DNA of 64,000 bases from Prochilodus magdalenae. Taxonomy: Eukaryota > Chordata > Actinopteri > Characiformes > Prochilodontidae. The translations under genes and the position numbers were made by a program. Location: positions 186,001 to 250,000 of the forward strand of contig JAMWET010007207.1 of the NCBI GenBank assembly GCA_024036415.1, read 5' to 3'. Below the pieces are notes generated by a model. It saw only the letters and a list, made by a program, of their open reading frames with translations. It was not told where the DNA came from and made no database searches. Positions 1-11,721 of this stretch are shown in pieces. Each line of letters opens with the position of its first letter. Position 1 is the first letter of the stretch.

Positions 1-232
1 TTAACCTCAGCTAGGTCAGTGCCTAGAGGCACATTGCGAGCTCCAGGACTCCCTCTGGTCCCTCCTCAGCCAACGCCTGCTTCGCTAATTTCGGCCTGGC
101 TAATAGGAAACAGTGTCTGACAAGTAAGTACGGAGATATCAATGGCAGCAGTGTTCGGCTCATTGTGACAAAAGCTGCTCTGAATGCTCTCAGTAATGGA
201 CTCACTCTATTAAATGTAATGATAATGCAGCT

Positions 233-280
<48 letters not shown>

Positions 281-784
281 CCATATATATAAGTGGGAGT
301 TCTGAAGCAGTGCAGTGTGTCTGTATCTTCAGTTCAGCCTTCTGGTGTTGTGCTGAATTGTGCAACCTTGTCAAAATGTCCCACCACAGCTCAAATTTAT
401 AGGTAGCTCTGTACAGAAACCTTTAGGTAGGACATAAATGACCTCAATCAAAAATGCTACCTGATTTAAAACTTCAAAGCTGAAGCCAGGTTCCTGTTTG
501 CCAGTTTCTTGTCAGAAACTTCCCATCCCGCCTTAAATAATGTCATTAACAGGCGTCATAATAACTGCAGCACCATTTAAGGTGGAACAGGAAAATTCAA
601 ACAATCAGTTGGTCACCCACAAAGTTGCCTTCTGCCTCATTGCAAACCACAGGTGGGGTATTTTAGAAGAGTCTGTGGGTAAGTAGTAATAATAAGCTTA
701 GTCTGTACTGATTTAAATTCCTACTCTCCAGGTAATATGATGTCAACGTGTGTAACATTAAGAATTTACACAATTAATTTACAG
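1..784. other. Unannotated AT-rich DNA
   Basis: No coding or transposon signature is recognised here apart from the CT/AT microsatellite listed separately. The single 60-codon minus-strand frame at 23-205 has no recognisable motif and is treated as chance. Confidence 0.5.
235..290. repeat. (CT)n microsatellite followed by short (AT)n
   Basis: About 17 uninterrupted CT units are followed directly by two short AT runs. This is a pure simple repeat and is likely to vary in length between individuals. Confidence 0.95.
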
Positions 785-1118
785 CACTATTGCAGTCTTA
801 GGTGACAAGGACGTGGTGTTAAGGACAGTCGCTGTAACAATCTGCACGCATGTAGTCCTGCATGTGCAGCAAGCTGGCAATGGTGCTGCCACCAGTAGGA
901 TGACTAATTCACTGCTCACTGAATGTCTGCAGTCATGGCTGTAGGGTCAGTCAGGTACAGCGACAAGGCCTATCCTTATTTACGTCACATGCGTAGACAA
1001 GCATGTAACCAGCATCATTCACATGTCTCATGATGTCAAACCTACCCACCAAGTTTGATTCATGCCGGGCTGATTCTGGGTGCAGTTATTTGTGCAACTA
1101 TTTTTTTGATGATGAATG
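785..1118 (-). mobile_element. Tc1/mariner-like family A fragment
   Basis: The right end carries the family terminus GTGCAACTATT followed by TTTGATGATGA. The interior matches other copies in this window (12475-13752, 62255-62800, 63830-64000), including the blocks around GGTCAGTCAGGTACAGCGA and GACATGCAGGACTACATG read on the minus strand. Only the transposase-upstream half is kept. The family terminus is an inverted repeat containing AATAGTTGCACCCAGAAGG. Assignment to Tc1/mariner rests on the transposase-like C-terminus seen in better copies. Confidence 0.65.
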
Positions 1119-3783
1119 TATGTACTGGTGTCACATAATCAGGCTCCACTTAAATAAATAATATTACAGGAATTTTCAGACATACAGACATCAATTTTCT
1201 TCATTTTGAGAAGCAGTGAGCTGGTTGGACACTATCCTAGTGGGTATTCTGATGCCAGAGTAGTTTTTAGGATGAATGCTGATCTATGGAAGTTATAATA
1301 AGTATTTTGTGTTTATTGGCAGGACTGGGTCTGCAGCACTTCCCACATAACTAAATCAAGCGTTTCCTTTCTTTTTTTGTAAAACATCATTAGCAACAAA
1401 GTTACTTTCACTTGTTTAATTTTAGTAGATTTAAATTTAATTTAATTAAATTCAACTTTATACCAGCTATAATACCAATACAGGGTTGTACAGTATAACA
1501 AAACACAGTCAGGCTCCATTGCAGTTACAAGAATAAATGTGTGTATATAAATATGTATATATACATATGTGTGCAAACAGTACAGTGTACAGTACATATG
1601 GTGATGGGTGTAAAGCGTTAATTTGTGTAAAAGATGATGATTTGTACTGAAGTCGGTCAGTCCTAAGTTTAGTTTTCATGTGAAATGAATGCCTTATAAA
1701 CTGGTAAGACACATTGATTTGTGTGGGCTGCTGTAAGCACTGGGACATCACAAACAGCGATCTTCAGAGTATCAGAGTATCAAAGCATCAAAGCAGGGAA
1801 ACATGGTGCACCAGTACAATGTATGTAATAAGCTTATCTAGAAGCTTTAAGTGGTAAGAACACAAACAATGTTCAGTTTGGTAATGTTTGGTCAGTAACA
1901 GAATGTTTGAGAACCATCTTAATTTAATAGTGAATATATGAAATAATTATTTTGTGTGTTATGGATTATGGATACCAAAAGAACTACTGACTTCATATTC
2001 ACTGTCTATATATATATATATATATATACATATATATAAAATTAAAATAAACAAAACAAAATAATCATTTTAAATAACCCTTCCAAACCCGCATACCATA
2101 CACATTCTATTATGATTTTAAGTCGACGGAAGGATGTTTGGATGTTTGTTGTGTTGTTATGTCTGTTTTTGATACCAAAACAAATGGAAAATAAGAACTG
2201 CAGACTTGTCAATGCAGAATGTAAATATTATTTCTTATGTATTCCTTACATAAACTACTAATGAAGTATATAAATATGCAATTATATTTAATTAGTACTG
2301 CAAAGCAACAGTAAGAAATCTTGACCTTGACTCATTTTTCTTCCTGTGTACATGTACAAAAATGAATTATATAAAATGAAAAAAGTAGAAACACCTGTTT
2401 AAACACCATCATGTTGAGAAAAGAAACACCATGTTGGTTGGAACAAAAAGTTCAGAGAGCAGGAGCTGCGGAACACGGACCCCCATCTCCACAACTGGTC
2501 CAACAAATTAGTTAAAGCCATTCATTTACAATGTTGCCTCACCGCATCATCCTTTCACTCTGTCGCCATGTTGTTGGCCACTTGTCACTAAACATTGTGC
2601 ACTCACATAAGAAAAGACTAGCCGCTTGTCGCTCAGCCACCTCTGTGTAAATGCAGGGTAGGGATTAAACTGTTTTGCATAATGTTGTCTTTCTAGTCGC
2701 AGAACATTGTGACGTCAGTCACGTTTTAAATTCAGTGTTTAAAGTCCAACTACCTACATCAATATTGCCTTGACTTTAGAAAACAAAACAAAGACAAAGA
2801 CAACATATAAGCCTTCCCATTGAGAAGTGTCAGATAGCTTGAAGGTGTGCAAGGTTGTCATTTCAAAACAGCGGGAAACACCATCACAGGTAAACAGCCC
2901 CAGACACTGCACCTGGTGAACTGCTCCTTTCAGCCCAGCAGTTGAACAAAAGGTCAGCTCCCTGACTTTAATAGAGAACATCCACCAATAGCCCTCAGAA
3001 GTGAAACAAGAAAGCGAGATCAGACGCATGCTGTTCACATAGAGAGGAACCTAGCACGAAGACACGCTCAAATTGAGCTCCGTGTGCAGCATTCACAATG
3101 AAACTGAAGTCGTTTAGCTGATACTGTGGGAGGCAATGAAAGCCAGGCAGAGGACACCATGCCGAAGAGTGGGCATGAATGGGCCTACTGTGAATGGTGA
3201 ATTAACCTGTGACATTAAAAGAAGAAATTGGTAGACCAGTTCAGATTCAGAGAGCTAAATGTTACCATTCTTTCAGTGCAATTGGATTCAGTAGGGCCAG
3301 GATGTCAGCCTGGGATGATAACCTTACTTAAATCCTTTATATGACTTTGTCTTCGTGACTGGCGATAGTTTGCTAGCCTGCCCAGGTCCAGGATTTACTC
3401 GCATTTAAGTCATGTCTAGTCTTCGCAGACTACAGCAGGATATAACACAGGTTATTCGTTTCTACTCAGAATCTAAGTGAGTCATCCATCAATACTTTCA
3501 TCCATCTTTCTGGGGGTGTTCAGGTGTTTAGTTCTGTGGAAATTGGTAGTGAAACCAATATGTGTTTTAGAACAGCAATCCCGAGCCCTCCTCCCGGAAA
3601 TCTACTTTACAGAAAAGTTTAGTTTCCCAACTGCAGGGCTGTACAGCGCAGCTACAAATCAATATTCAAACTGTGTGTGACCCTTCATTAAACCAAAATC
3701 CCAGTTAAAACAAAATAAGAACCTGAGGCTGCTTCATTTTTGTTACTGTCCTTTGTGTTCAACCAGTGGTGAAACATGACTAT
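1119..3783. other. Unannotated AT-rich DNA
   Basis: No gene or repeat family is recognised. There is a (TA)n run at about 2007-2040 and an A/T-only stretch near 1428-1452. The open frames are short and overlap on both strands without conserved motifs. Confidence 0.5.
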
Positions 3784-3838
<55 letters not shown>

Positions 3839-3839
3839 T
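3784..3839. repeat. (TAGA)n microsatellite
   Basis: About 13-14 uninterrupted TAGA units. They give a spurious Ile/Tyr/Ser/Leu repeat frame on the minus strand. Confidence 0.95.
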
Positions 3840-3865
3840 ACTATACATAGTACGGGTCACAATTG

Positions 3866-3868
<3 letters not shown>

Positions 3869-3957
<89 letters not shown>
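3869..3957. repeat. (TA)n microsatellite of about 43 units
   Basis: About 88 bp of uninterrupted alternating TA, 30 bp downstream of a TAGA array. Such tracts are self-complementary and can extrude a cruciform. They are also frequent sites of assembly error. Confidence 0.95.
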
Positions 3958-3959
<2 letters not shown>

Positions 3960-6900
3960 CTCACTTCGCAAGGAGGCCAGAAACATTTACAAGAATACAA
4001 ATATCACTGTATACTGTAGAAAAGACTAGTTGTAAAGAATAATAAATAAATGTGTATGATTGTGCAATGGACGCATTTATTGGCAGATAAATGACTGAAT
4101 TAACATAATAAACATGTGCATATACTGGTATTTTGGAGTGGAGTGTCCAGGAGTTAAGATGTACAGTATATACAGTAAGTGTCCAGAGTGTCCAGGAGTG
4201 CAGGTATACAGTATATACAGTAAAGTGTAATAGTGCATAAATAAATGAACCTATGATTGAAAATTATGACTCTAATTATGATTCTAATGCTTACTAGCAC
4301 CCCTATGGGGACACCTGACTGAAATGCATTGTTCAGCCTTCCATTCATACGTGAACTTAATGGGGTTTCTGAGATCCTGGTGTGATGTTCTTTTCTAGTA
4401 GAAATCAAAATGCTGATAGACTGGTAGATTTCTCCTTTGCTCCTTCATTATTCTAAGTAATATTAGTTCATCTCCTGAAGGCCTAACCAATGGAAGGACT
4501 CACTTTGTTTTATCTATCTAGATACACTAGAGAAAAAACCCTGATTGGTCTTTTTTGTTTGTTTCGTTTCCAACTAAATCATTACAATGGAATGGGCATA
4601 CTGGTTGCATTTAAATAATAACAAGTGTTATATCAAATTCAAAGAAATCAAACATTGCATTACATTTTGGTTTCAAAGAAATGATTTGGCGCTCTTTTGA
4701 GAGTTCCCCACAGGTGTTTACTGAAATATTAGCATTGCTTAAGAACCAAGTAAAATCCACACGCTACTTTGACAGTTCTGATGTGCCATGGGAAACAAAT
4801 ACAGGTACAGGTCGACAAGGAGACACATAATTCCGAGGAATAACTGTTTCGTGCTGTATCATGCAGTCTGGTGGAAACATGAGATGAGAGATGAGAAAAA
4901 TGGTGTAAGCCTTAACTTGGTGCAGTTGTCCCAGTCTGTGATAGCCGTGCTCCTTCCCTGTAGTACTGCACAGAGCTTTTGAGTGCACATACACTCACAC
5001 ACACTATCTCTCTCACGTGTGCTTGCTTTTCCTCTCTCTGTAATAAACATACACAGAAACACAAACACCAGTTTTAAAGCAACGGGATAAAGTCATAGTC
5101 AGCGTAAAATGAGGTGCTGTTTGTGTATGCAGCACACATCTCGGCACATATAGTGCTTTGTTGATATGTCTGCTGGGATGTTAATATGTTCAGTGTTCAG
5201 TAAAAAAAATTAATTGCTGTTTATTCTTTTTTTTTTTTTTTTGAAAACCAGGAGAAAAATCCCAGACACCAAAATTCTTCAGGCGCAATTCTTGCCCACA
5301 TTTAGCATTTTCACCTGTTTAACATAACTTGATCCACAGTGTCACATATGTACCTGGAATACATCATAGAAGGCATGTTCATCCACAAGTGGACAGCACA
5401 GTGGCCGCCCGCACGGACCATGCCCAGTGGCATCTGGCTCTCACAAGCAACTCACAGAAATCACATGCAGGTGGACTCAGACACAGGGCTTGTTAGGTTA
5501 CTAACTGTACCATAGAAGACGGGCAACATGTGGCATGGCCTAAAGAGTCACGATACCAACTGTTTTGGGCTAATATTAGCGTTTGTGCATGGCACAGACC
5601 CAATGAAGCAATAGGACCCAGTCAACAAAGCACTGTATAGACTAGTAAGGTATTATATATATTATAATATCCATTCGCAGATGAGATCTTGCACTTACAA
5701 ATGAGCTGTGGGTGGCTATCCAGATGGCATAGCTCAGTTTCAATCCAGACCTATTTCATCCACTTATGGAATCAATGCCACTTTGAGTTACAGGACTTTG
5801 CCGGGCTAAAGCTGGTTCTACACGATACTAGTCCCATGTCCCATGACCATCCCATGTCAGTGTTATGGCTATATATGCATTGCAGACATGGCAACATGGC
5901 AACCACAAGTGTCTCCACAAAGCCACAATTCACATTAAACTTCTCTCAAAGACGTTGCCCACACCTGAATGACTGAAGTACACAGAAAATTCCAAAACTC
6001 AGTGGAATTCCTATGACTGTGGGGAGGATCACAGGTCTTCAGGGTTTCATTTTGGACAGGCCATCAGTAACCTGCACTGAAGGAGACATAAACTCCATTA
6101 CTCCCCTCGGTGGGGAAATATTGATGATGGTGTCAACAAGGACATGTTTTAAAAAAAGGGCCCTTCAGTGTCAACACAAGATGGAAGCTGTCACCTTTTG
6201 AGAGGAAGATCACGCCTTTCTAAGTTTTGTTGTTACTTTATTTTAAAACTCATCTCCCAGCTTCCTCACGCAGTCCTCGGCCTAATGCCACACTTCGTAG
6301 TCTCTCACAATATTTCAAACCTAAGCTTCTGAAGCTTCCTGTAACATGATCAAACACAAACAAAACATTTTGATAGCTCAAGGCCATCCGAACACCTCTC
6401 ACTTCCGTCTTCAGACTTCATATCACCTCTCTTACATCAACATTTGTTATAGGTTTCAGATAATGAACAGCAGCAGGATCACTGATCCTGATCAGCTTTC
6501 CATGGCTCATGCTGAATAAATAAATCCAACATGCTGCATATATTTTAGCCAACTCCTGTCATGTAATCTGATGCTTTTGGTAATCATAACTCACCAACCG
6601 AGTCTAATAAATGCTAATCATACAGTTTTAATAAACTAGCACCTGATGCAGGGTATGAATACTGCTCTTCTACTTAAGCCCTGAAAGGTATTTAGTGCTC
6701 AGGCTTAAGCAGGGCTCAGCTTTTTGTGGTGCTGACATTAATCCTCAATGGTTTTATGTAAACAGCAAACGTAATGGTTTTAATTTTGGTTTAAAAGACA
6801 GCGCCACCAAACCAAACACTGTAGATGAGGGTAGGTATGTTTGAGGAGTGTTGAATGGTAGATATCCAAACTACAAACGTTTGCCAGCTCAAACTTTTTT

Positions 6901-7011
6901 ACCAACACAAATCAGGCTTGATCTTTAAATCCATATACACCGTTGAGTCACATAACCAATTATGACCAGTTCCTACTTTCAATGGTACAAAGCTAGTAAC
7001 TGAAGTCACTG
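3958..7011. other. Unannotated DNA with minor simple repeats
   Basis: No gene is recognised. Local items are an imperfect two-copy tandem repeat at about 4142-4228 (shared core GTGTCCAGGAG and ACAGTATATACAGTAA), a poly-T run at about 5226-5243 and a TATATAT cluster at 5650-5672. Frames at 5689-5976 and 6013-6201 contain no motif I can identify. Confidence 0.5.
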
Positions 7012-7130
7012 TAACAAGTGACACGACAAGGAGACAGGATGCAAGTACTAGTGTTTAATGGTAACAAGCGAAAAACAGAAACCAAAGACACTTAGAAAAA
7101 CTAAGAAACAAACACTACAGAGGAACAGGA
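7012..7130 (+). mobile_element. Fragment of interspersed repeat family D
   Basis: This aligns by eye to the start of the longer copy at 21839-22258. Shared blocks are ACAAGGAGACAGGATGCAAG, then TTTAATG, then AACTAAGAAACAAACAC. The longer copy has a terminus ending GTGACAG and could be a solo LTR or a non-autonomous DNA element; I cannot decide which. This fragment abuts the Tc1-like remnant to its right. Confidence 0.6.
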
Positions 7131-7144
7131 TCAGTCAAAACACC

Positions 7145-8515
7145 ACACAAGAATAAATCTTGCCATTCTCTGGGGCCACTCATCCAAGTGGAGAAAACTC
7201 TCAAATGATATAAATCCATCTTTCCAGATCACGTACACCCAAACATTCTGTTTGTCTTCTCTGGGATGGATGGGATTTTCCAGCAGGACAATGTGACATG
7301 TCACATGACAAGAAATGCCTGGCATTGTTTGGAAGAGCATGACCAAAACTCCAGCAGCTGTGGAACACATTGCAGCCAGCATGGCTGCAGATACAGCTGT
7401 GGGATGCACTGCAGTCAGCATGGCTGCAGATACAGCTGTGGGATGCACTGCATTCAGCTTGGCTGCAGATACAGCTGTGGGATGCACTGCAGCCAGCATG
7501 GCTGCAGATACAGATGTGGGATGCACTGCAGTTAGCTTGGCTGCAGATACAGCTGTGGGACGCACTGCATTCAGCTTGGCTGCATATACAGCTGTGGGAC
7601 GCGCTGCAATCAGCATGGCTGCAGATACAGCTGTGGGACGCACTGCAGTTAGCTTGGCTGCAGATACAGCTGTGGGATGCACTGCAGCCAGCATGGCTGC
7701 AGATACAGCTGTGGGATGCACTGCAGTTAGCTTGGCTGCAGATACAGCTGTGGGACGCACTGCAGTTAGCTTGGCTGCAGATACAGCTGTGGGACGCACT
7801 GCAGTTAGCTTGGCTGCAGATACAGCTGTGGGACGCACTGCACTGGCTGCAGTTAGCTGGAGTCAGCATGGCAGATACAGCTTGGGCTGCAGATGTGGGA
7901 CGCACTGCATTCAGCTTGGCTGCATATACAGCTGTGGGATGCGCTGCAATCAGCATGGCTGCAGATACAGCTGTGGGACGCACTGCAGTTAGCTTGGCTG
8001 CAGATACAGCTGTGGGATGCACTGCAGCCAGCATGGCTGCAGATACAGCTGTGGGATGCACTGCAGTTAGCTTGGCTGCAGATACAGCTGTGGGACGCAC
8101 TGCAGTTAGCTTGGCTGCAGATACAGCTGTGGGACGCACTGCAGTTAGCTTGGCTGCAGATACAGCTGTGGGACGCACTGCAGTCAGCTTGGCTGCAGAT
8201 ACAGATGTGGGACGCACTGGAGTCAGCATGGCTACAGATACAGCTGTGGGATGCGCTGTAGTCAGCTTGGCTGCAGATACAGCTGTGGGACGCACTGCAG
8301 TCAGCTTGGCTGCAGATACAGATGTGGGACGCACTGCAGTCAGCTTGGCTGCAGATACAGCTGTGGGACGCACTGGAGTCAGCATGGCTGCAGATACCTG
8401 TGACAACCTACCTTATTGAGTCACTCCTAGTTTATGTCATTGCTGTCCGTGCTGCACATGGCAGATACTCTAGATATTAGCTGGTGGTCATAATAAAGTG
8501 ACCTGACTGTGTATA
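7145..8515 (+). mobile_element. Decayed Tc1-like transposon interrupted by a minisatellite
   Basis: The left part reads as a C-terminal DDE transposase fragment: the plus frame from 7266 contains the Tc1-type signature DGIFQQDN and continues through a degenerate TRNAWHCLEEHDQ. It matches the plus-sense reading of the related remnant at 26180-26565. The coding track then enters a 39-bp tandem array. Right of the array the sequence rejoins the transposon (CTGTGACAACCTACC, TTATTGAGT) and ends near a degenerate terminus, GGTGGTCATAATAAAGTGAC, resembling the GGTGGTCATAATG ends common in teleost Tc1 elements. Compared with the 26-kb copy, a segment between the DDE motif and the array is deleted. 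It is non-functional. Confidence 0.75.
7358..8399 (+). repeat. 39-bp minisatellite, 26 units, inside a Tc1-like transposase
   Basis: Units start at 7358 and recur every 39 bp to 7826 (13 units). A 67-bp irregular unit follows, then 13 more units run from 7893 to 8361. A unit opens CTGTGGGACGCACTGCAG and ends GCTGCAGATACAG. Variant positions are GATGC/GACGC, TTAGCTTGG/CCAGCATGG/TCAGCATGG and CATATACAG. Because 39 is a multiple of 3, several frames stay open for hundreds of codons. In the transposase frame each unit reads approximately LWDALQSAWLQIQ, the same as the single-copy sequence in the related element at 26.2 kb. The array is therefore an amplification of one transposase segment. Confidence 0.95.
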
Positions 8516-8549
8516 ACCTCGCAGAGAAGAGACTGGCGGTCCCACAGCC

Positions 8550-8620
8550 ACTTTATTAATCCCACTGGGAATTTACAATGTTACAGCATATGGGTGAGAC
8601 ACATAGTACACATAGAAGCT
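8550..8620. mobile_element. Possible LINE 3'-end fragment
   Basis: The motif CTTTATTAATCCCACTGGGA resembles the 3' ends of fish LINEs such as the RTE/Rex type, read on the opposite strand. No coding part is present, so the call rests on one short motif. Confidence 0.3.
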
Positions 8621-9297
8621 ACTAAAAATGGCCATGGTTGTTGACCAGCATATGCGAAACACAACAAATGCTAGTTTGGCTGATGACTGATTATGCTGAG
8701 ATGAACAATGGACTACCACATGGCACTTATTTGGTCTCTCTATGTTTTCCATTCTTCCTCTCTCCTTCCATTCTGTTATATCTCTCTAGCTGACTTTCAA
8801 TCTCTAATCCTTTCTCACTGTCTTATTCATTAATATATAAAGCCTGCAGGTTCATTTTCAGAGGAGGCAACTGTTCCATCCAGGTCTTTTGAGTGATTTG
8901 TTTCTTACGTTCTGGTTTCTGATTTTTCAATCATGAGCTTTAATGGTGGTCCTAAAACCTGATTGGCTGAGCCGTGTTGGAATCCGCAAAAATAACAAAA
9001 TGTCAAAAGTTGAAAGTTTACATAAAGTTTGACATAACTGGAATAAATTAATGACGCTATGCTGAACAGTTGCTGTGTGATCTGTTGTACCATCAACACA
9101 TTCAAAAACACTGGTCTCAGATTTGTTCCCATGCCATCCCATCCCATGAGTCTCAGGGACTAGGTGACTGGGCTAACATAGGCAAGTCAGCTGTCTAATG
9201 CTGGTTGGCATATGATTTGTAGAGCATAACTAAAATATTTTACGTAATATTTAATAATACAATGAAATATTACAAAACTTTTTTTAATCCAGCAGTG
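8621..9297. other. Unannotated DNA
   Basis: No recognisable gene or repeat. The overlapping minus-strand frames at 8905-9147 have no motif. A short CATCCCATCCCATGAG run near 9133 is the only local repeat. Confidence 0.45.
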
Positions 9298-9425
9298 ATG
9301 CTGACACATTAACATGCGACTACCGTGTCAGTGTCGCTGCTGTGCTGAGAATGATCCAGCTACCAAATAATAGCCGCTTTGTGGTGGTCCTGACCATTGA
9401 ATTGACAGTTAACAGGTGAATTATT
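9298..9425 (+). mobile_element. Fragment of fold-back element family P
   Basis: The block GTCAGTGTCGCTGCTGTGCT, then GAGAATGATCCA, then GGTGGTCCTGACCATTGAA, matches the right arm and downstream part of the two longer fold-back elements at 55640-56410 and 56740-57340. This is a partial copy without the opposing arm. Confidence 0.65.
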
Positions 9426-11359
9426 ATCGCAGCTACTAAGACCCATGCACTGACGGTTCGTTGCTTTGCACCTGCTATTCTAATTATTGACCTTTTTGAT
9501 GTATATGAAATCAAGGAAAAGACTCCAACCACTGAGTATGGCAGAGGGAGTGTGGTGGCTGCTTTGCTGCAGATAAACTAACAAACAGATTACATTTTTT
9601 GCTGGCTACACAGAGCCAAAGATGAGTCATCATTTAAGAATAGCAGCCTTGAACAACATGGCATTTCATCATTAAGCAAGTCAGATATAGAGGAAGACAG
9701 TGACTTCCAAAACAAGGCAAGTCCATGCGCATAAAAGAGCCAATTTCAATGTCTTGGGGTCAGGTCAAACCTGTGGTGGATCAATGTACAATGTAAGGTC
9801 AGCTTATGGCCAGGATTGTTGTAAGTGCAAGTTATGGTCTCTGTTTCATGTGTGATGAACAGCAAGAGGGCCACATATAGGTTTAAATATCACTAACATA
9901 CACTTTATAGATCTTCATATTTCTAGAGGTCACCTGTTTTACAGCTACCAGCACAGGAAAAGATTGAAAAGAGAAGCAGCAGATAAGACAGGTAAGTCAT
10001 CGGCTACATCAAGAAACTTTGGCTTACTCCTGACAAAAGCTCACCAGACAAAAATCAGCCCCCTTGTGTGTGAGGTGGTAGTAACTTCAGGCTCCTGCAG
10101 ATAGTGCTGCATGAGGATGATGGGGCTATAAATACCTGCAGGGTGGGGGATAGGATTCATAGATTGAGATGAGGTGGTACAGTGCAGTCTAGTGAGGAAC
10201 CCTCCTCCTCTGGTCAACACCGGATGAGATACAGCGAAGAAGCTTGGTAATGGAACGTCTTTCTGAAATGTTCAGATTAATCCAGGAAGTAGTAACAAAG
10301 TTAGGACCATCTCATGGAGCCCTCATTTTGACTTGACCGAATCACCAAGTAGGCTAAGCTAGCTAGCCACAGTGGCTGGTAGCTAAATATTAATGTCAAA
10401 TCCTGATTACAATCCTATCCTCCCCATGCTCGTTCCAGAAGTGTGACTAGTTTAATGATGTTAAGAGATTTAGCCATTCTGTTTAGAGTTTATGCCATCT
10501 TCCAAGCCTCTGCACATGCGGTGAAGGCAGGAAACACCTTGGACAGTCTGCCAAAGTTGGATTTAGAGTTGCATATGCTTATTTTTATATAACAAAGAAA
10601 GAATTAGTTGTTTTTTGTTGTTGTTTTTTTGGCCCAAGATGTCTGCTGCAATTACACATGGATACTATTACCTAGCTGGTAATTACCTAGTGTTTTCAGC
10701 AGGAAGTTTTCTTTCGGGTTCCCGGAATGATATTTCGATAAGTTAGTAGAACTGTCAGGTCTCAGTAACGCCCATAAAACATTTTCCAAATGTTGCGCTG
10801 AGAAGGTTCTTCTTTCGTTGTCATGTAAAAGAACCTGCGGCCCTGACAACGTCCTCAAAACATCCTCTGAACGTTGCAGTTAAAATGGTATGTCTTTTAA
10901 GATTTACACCGCAGTTACCATCTAACCATACAGCAACATTATCTGAAATGATAAACATCTTTAAAACGCTCTTTGAACGTTAGACTAAAACATTTTCCTT
11001 GAAACTTTTTTAGAACTTGTAATTAACATTAGCCAAAGCTCTGGGAACCCTCCCTGCTAGCTGGTTAGGATCCCATAAAGCCCCTGTAAGTTGACAGCTT
11101 TAACCCAACTATCTTGTTATTTCTGGCTTTGTTTTGTGCCATGATATCCTGTAAAAATCCAACAAAGAGAAGTGCGCAATGCAGTTTAATGGAAAGCTGC
11201 CGTCATGTGATTGTGACTGGAATGTGCTTGACCTCTATACAAGGTTTAGCTTTAACAGTGACCATATATAATATACTGGCTACAATAGTGAACAATGCTC
11301 CTCTCAAACAAAGTGAGAAAGATTCAGTATTCCATGAATTGGGCCCTTTAACCAGCAAG
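9426..11359. other. Unannotated DNA with one possible SINE scrap
   Basis: No gene is recognised. At about 10515-10550 the sequence GAAGGCAGGAAACACCTTGG matches an internal piece of the retroposon family seen at 28829, 30307 and 48850. The rest has no visible repeat structure. Confidence 0.4.
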
Positions 11360-11500
11360 AGCTCTGCTGGCTGTGACCGTGGCAGCGGCCGCGAGTGCTG
11401 AAGGACTCCAGCAGAGCGCGAGCTCGTCTTGCATTTCTTCCTCGCGCTGCTGATCCAGACCTGCGCAAACAGAGATAGCGCTTTATGTTAGTTTACTTTT
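11360..11500. promoter_or_regulatory. CpG-dense patch, possible promoter or 5' exon
   Basis: About a dozen CpG dinucleotides occur within roughly 110 bp, including a GCGGCCGC block and GCGCGAGCTCG, in otherwise CpG-poor AT-rich DNA. No TATA box, splice pattern or reading frame of note confirms a promoter. An alternative is a recently inserted GC-rich repeat. Direction of transcription cannot be assigned. Confidence 0.3.
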
Positions 11501-11721
11501 CTGCGGCATGCTTCCTGCTCCCTGGAAAGCCTCAAACATGGAGAACATGGCATGGTTACTTGGGTACTTGGGGGGAGGCTGGGTCCATTTTTAAATGAAA
11601 GTGTCGTAATGTAAAACAGCTAAACACATAAATGAATACTCATGCCCTTCACGATAACTGGGTGGCTAACCTTGTAAAAAGTGGAATGAGGAAACTAAAT
11701 ACGGAAAGTGATCTGAATATA

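Noticed and set aside
3783..3986. Ile/Tyr-repeat protein
   Set aside because: Translation of (TA)n and (TAGA)n microsatellites.
7358..8399. CRISPR-like array
   Set aside because: Units are contiguous 39-mers with no unique spacers, and the context is a eukaryotic transposon.
7201..8406. 401-codon minus-strand frame and 349-codon plus-strand frame (7370-8419) as genes
   Set aside because: Both are by-products of a 39-bp tandem repeat without stops. They overlap on opposite strands, and the repeat derives from a dead transposase.
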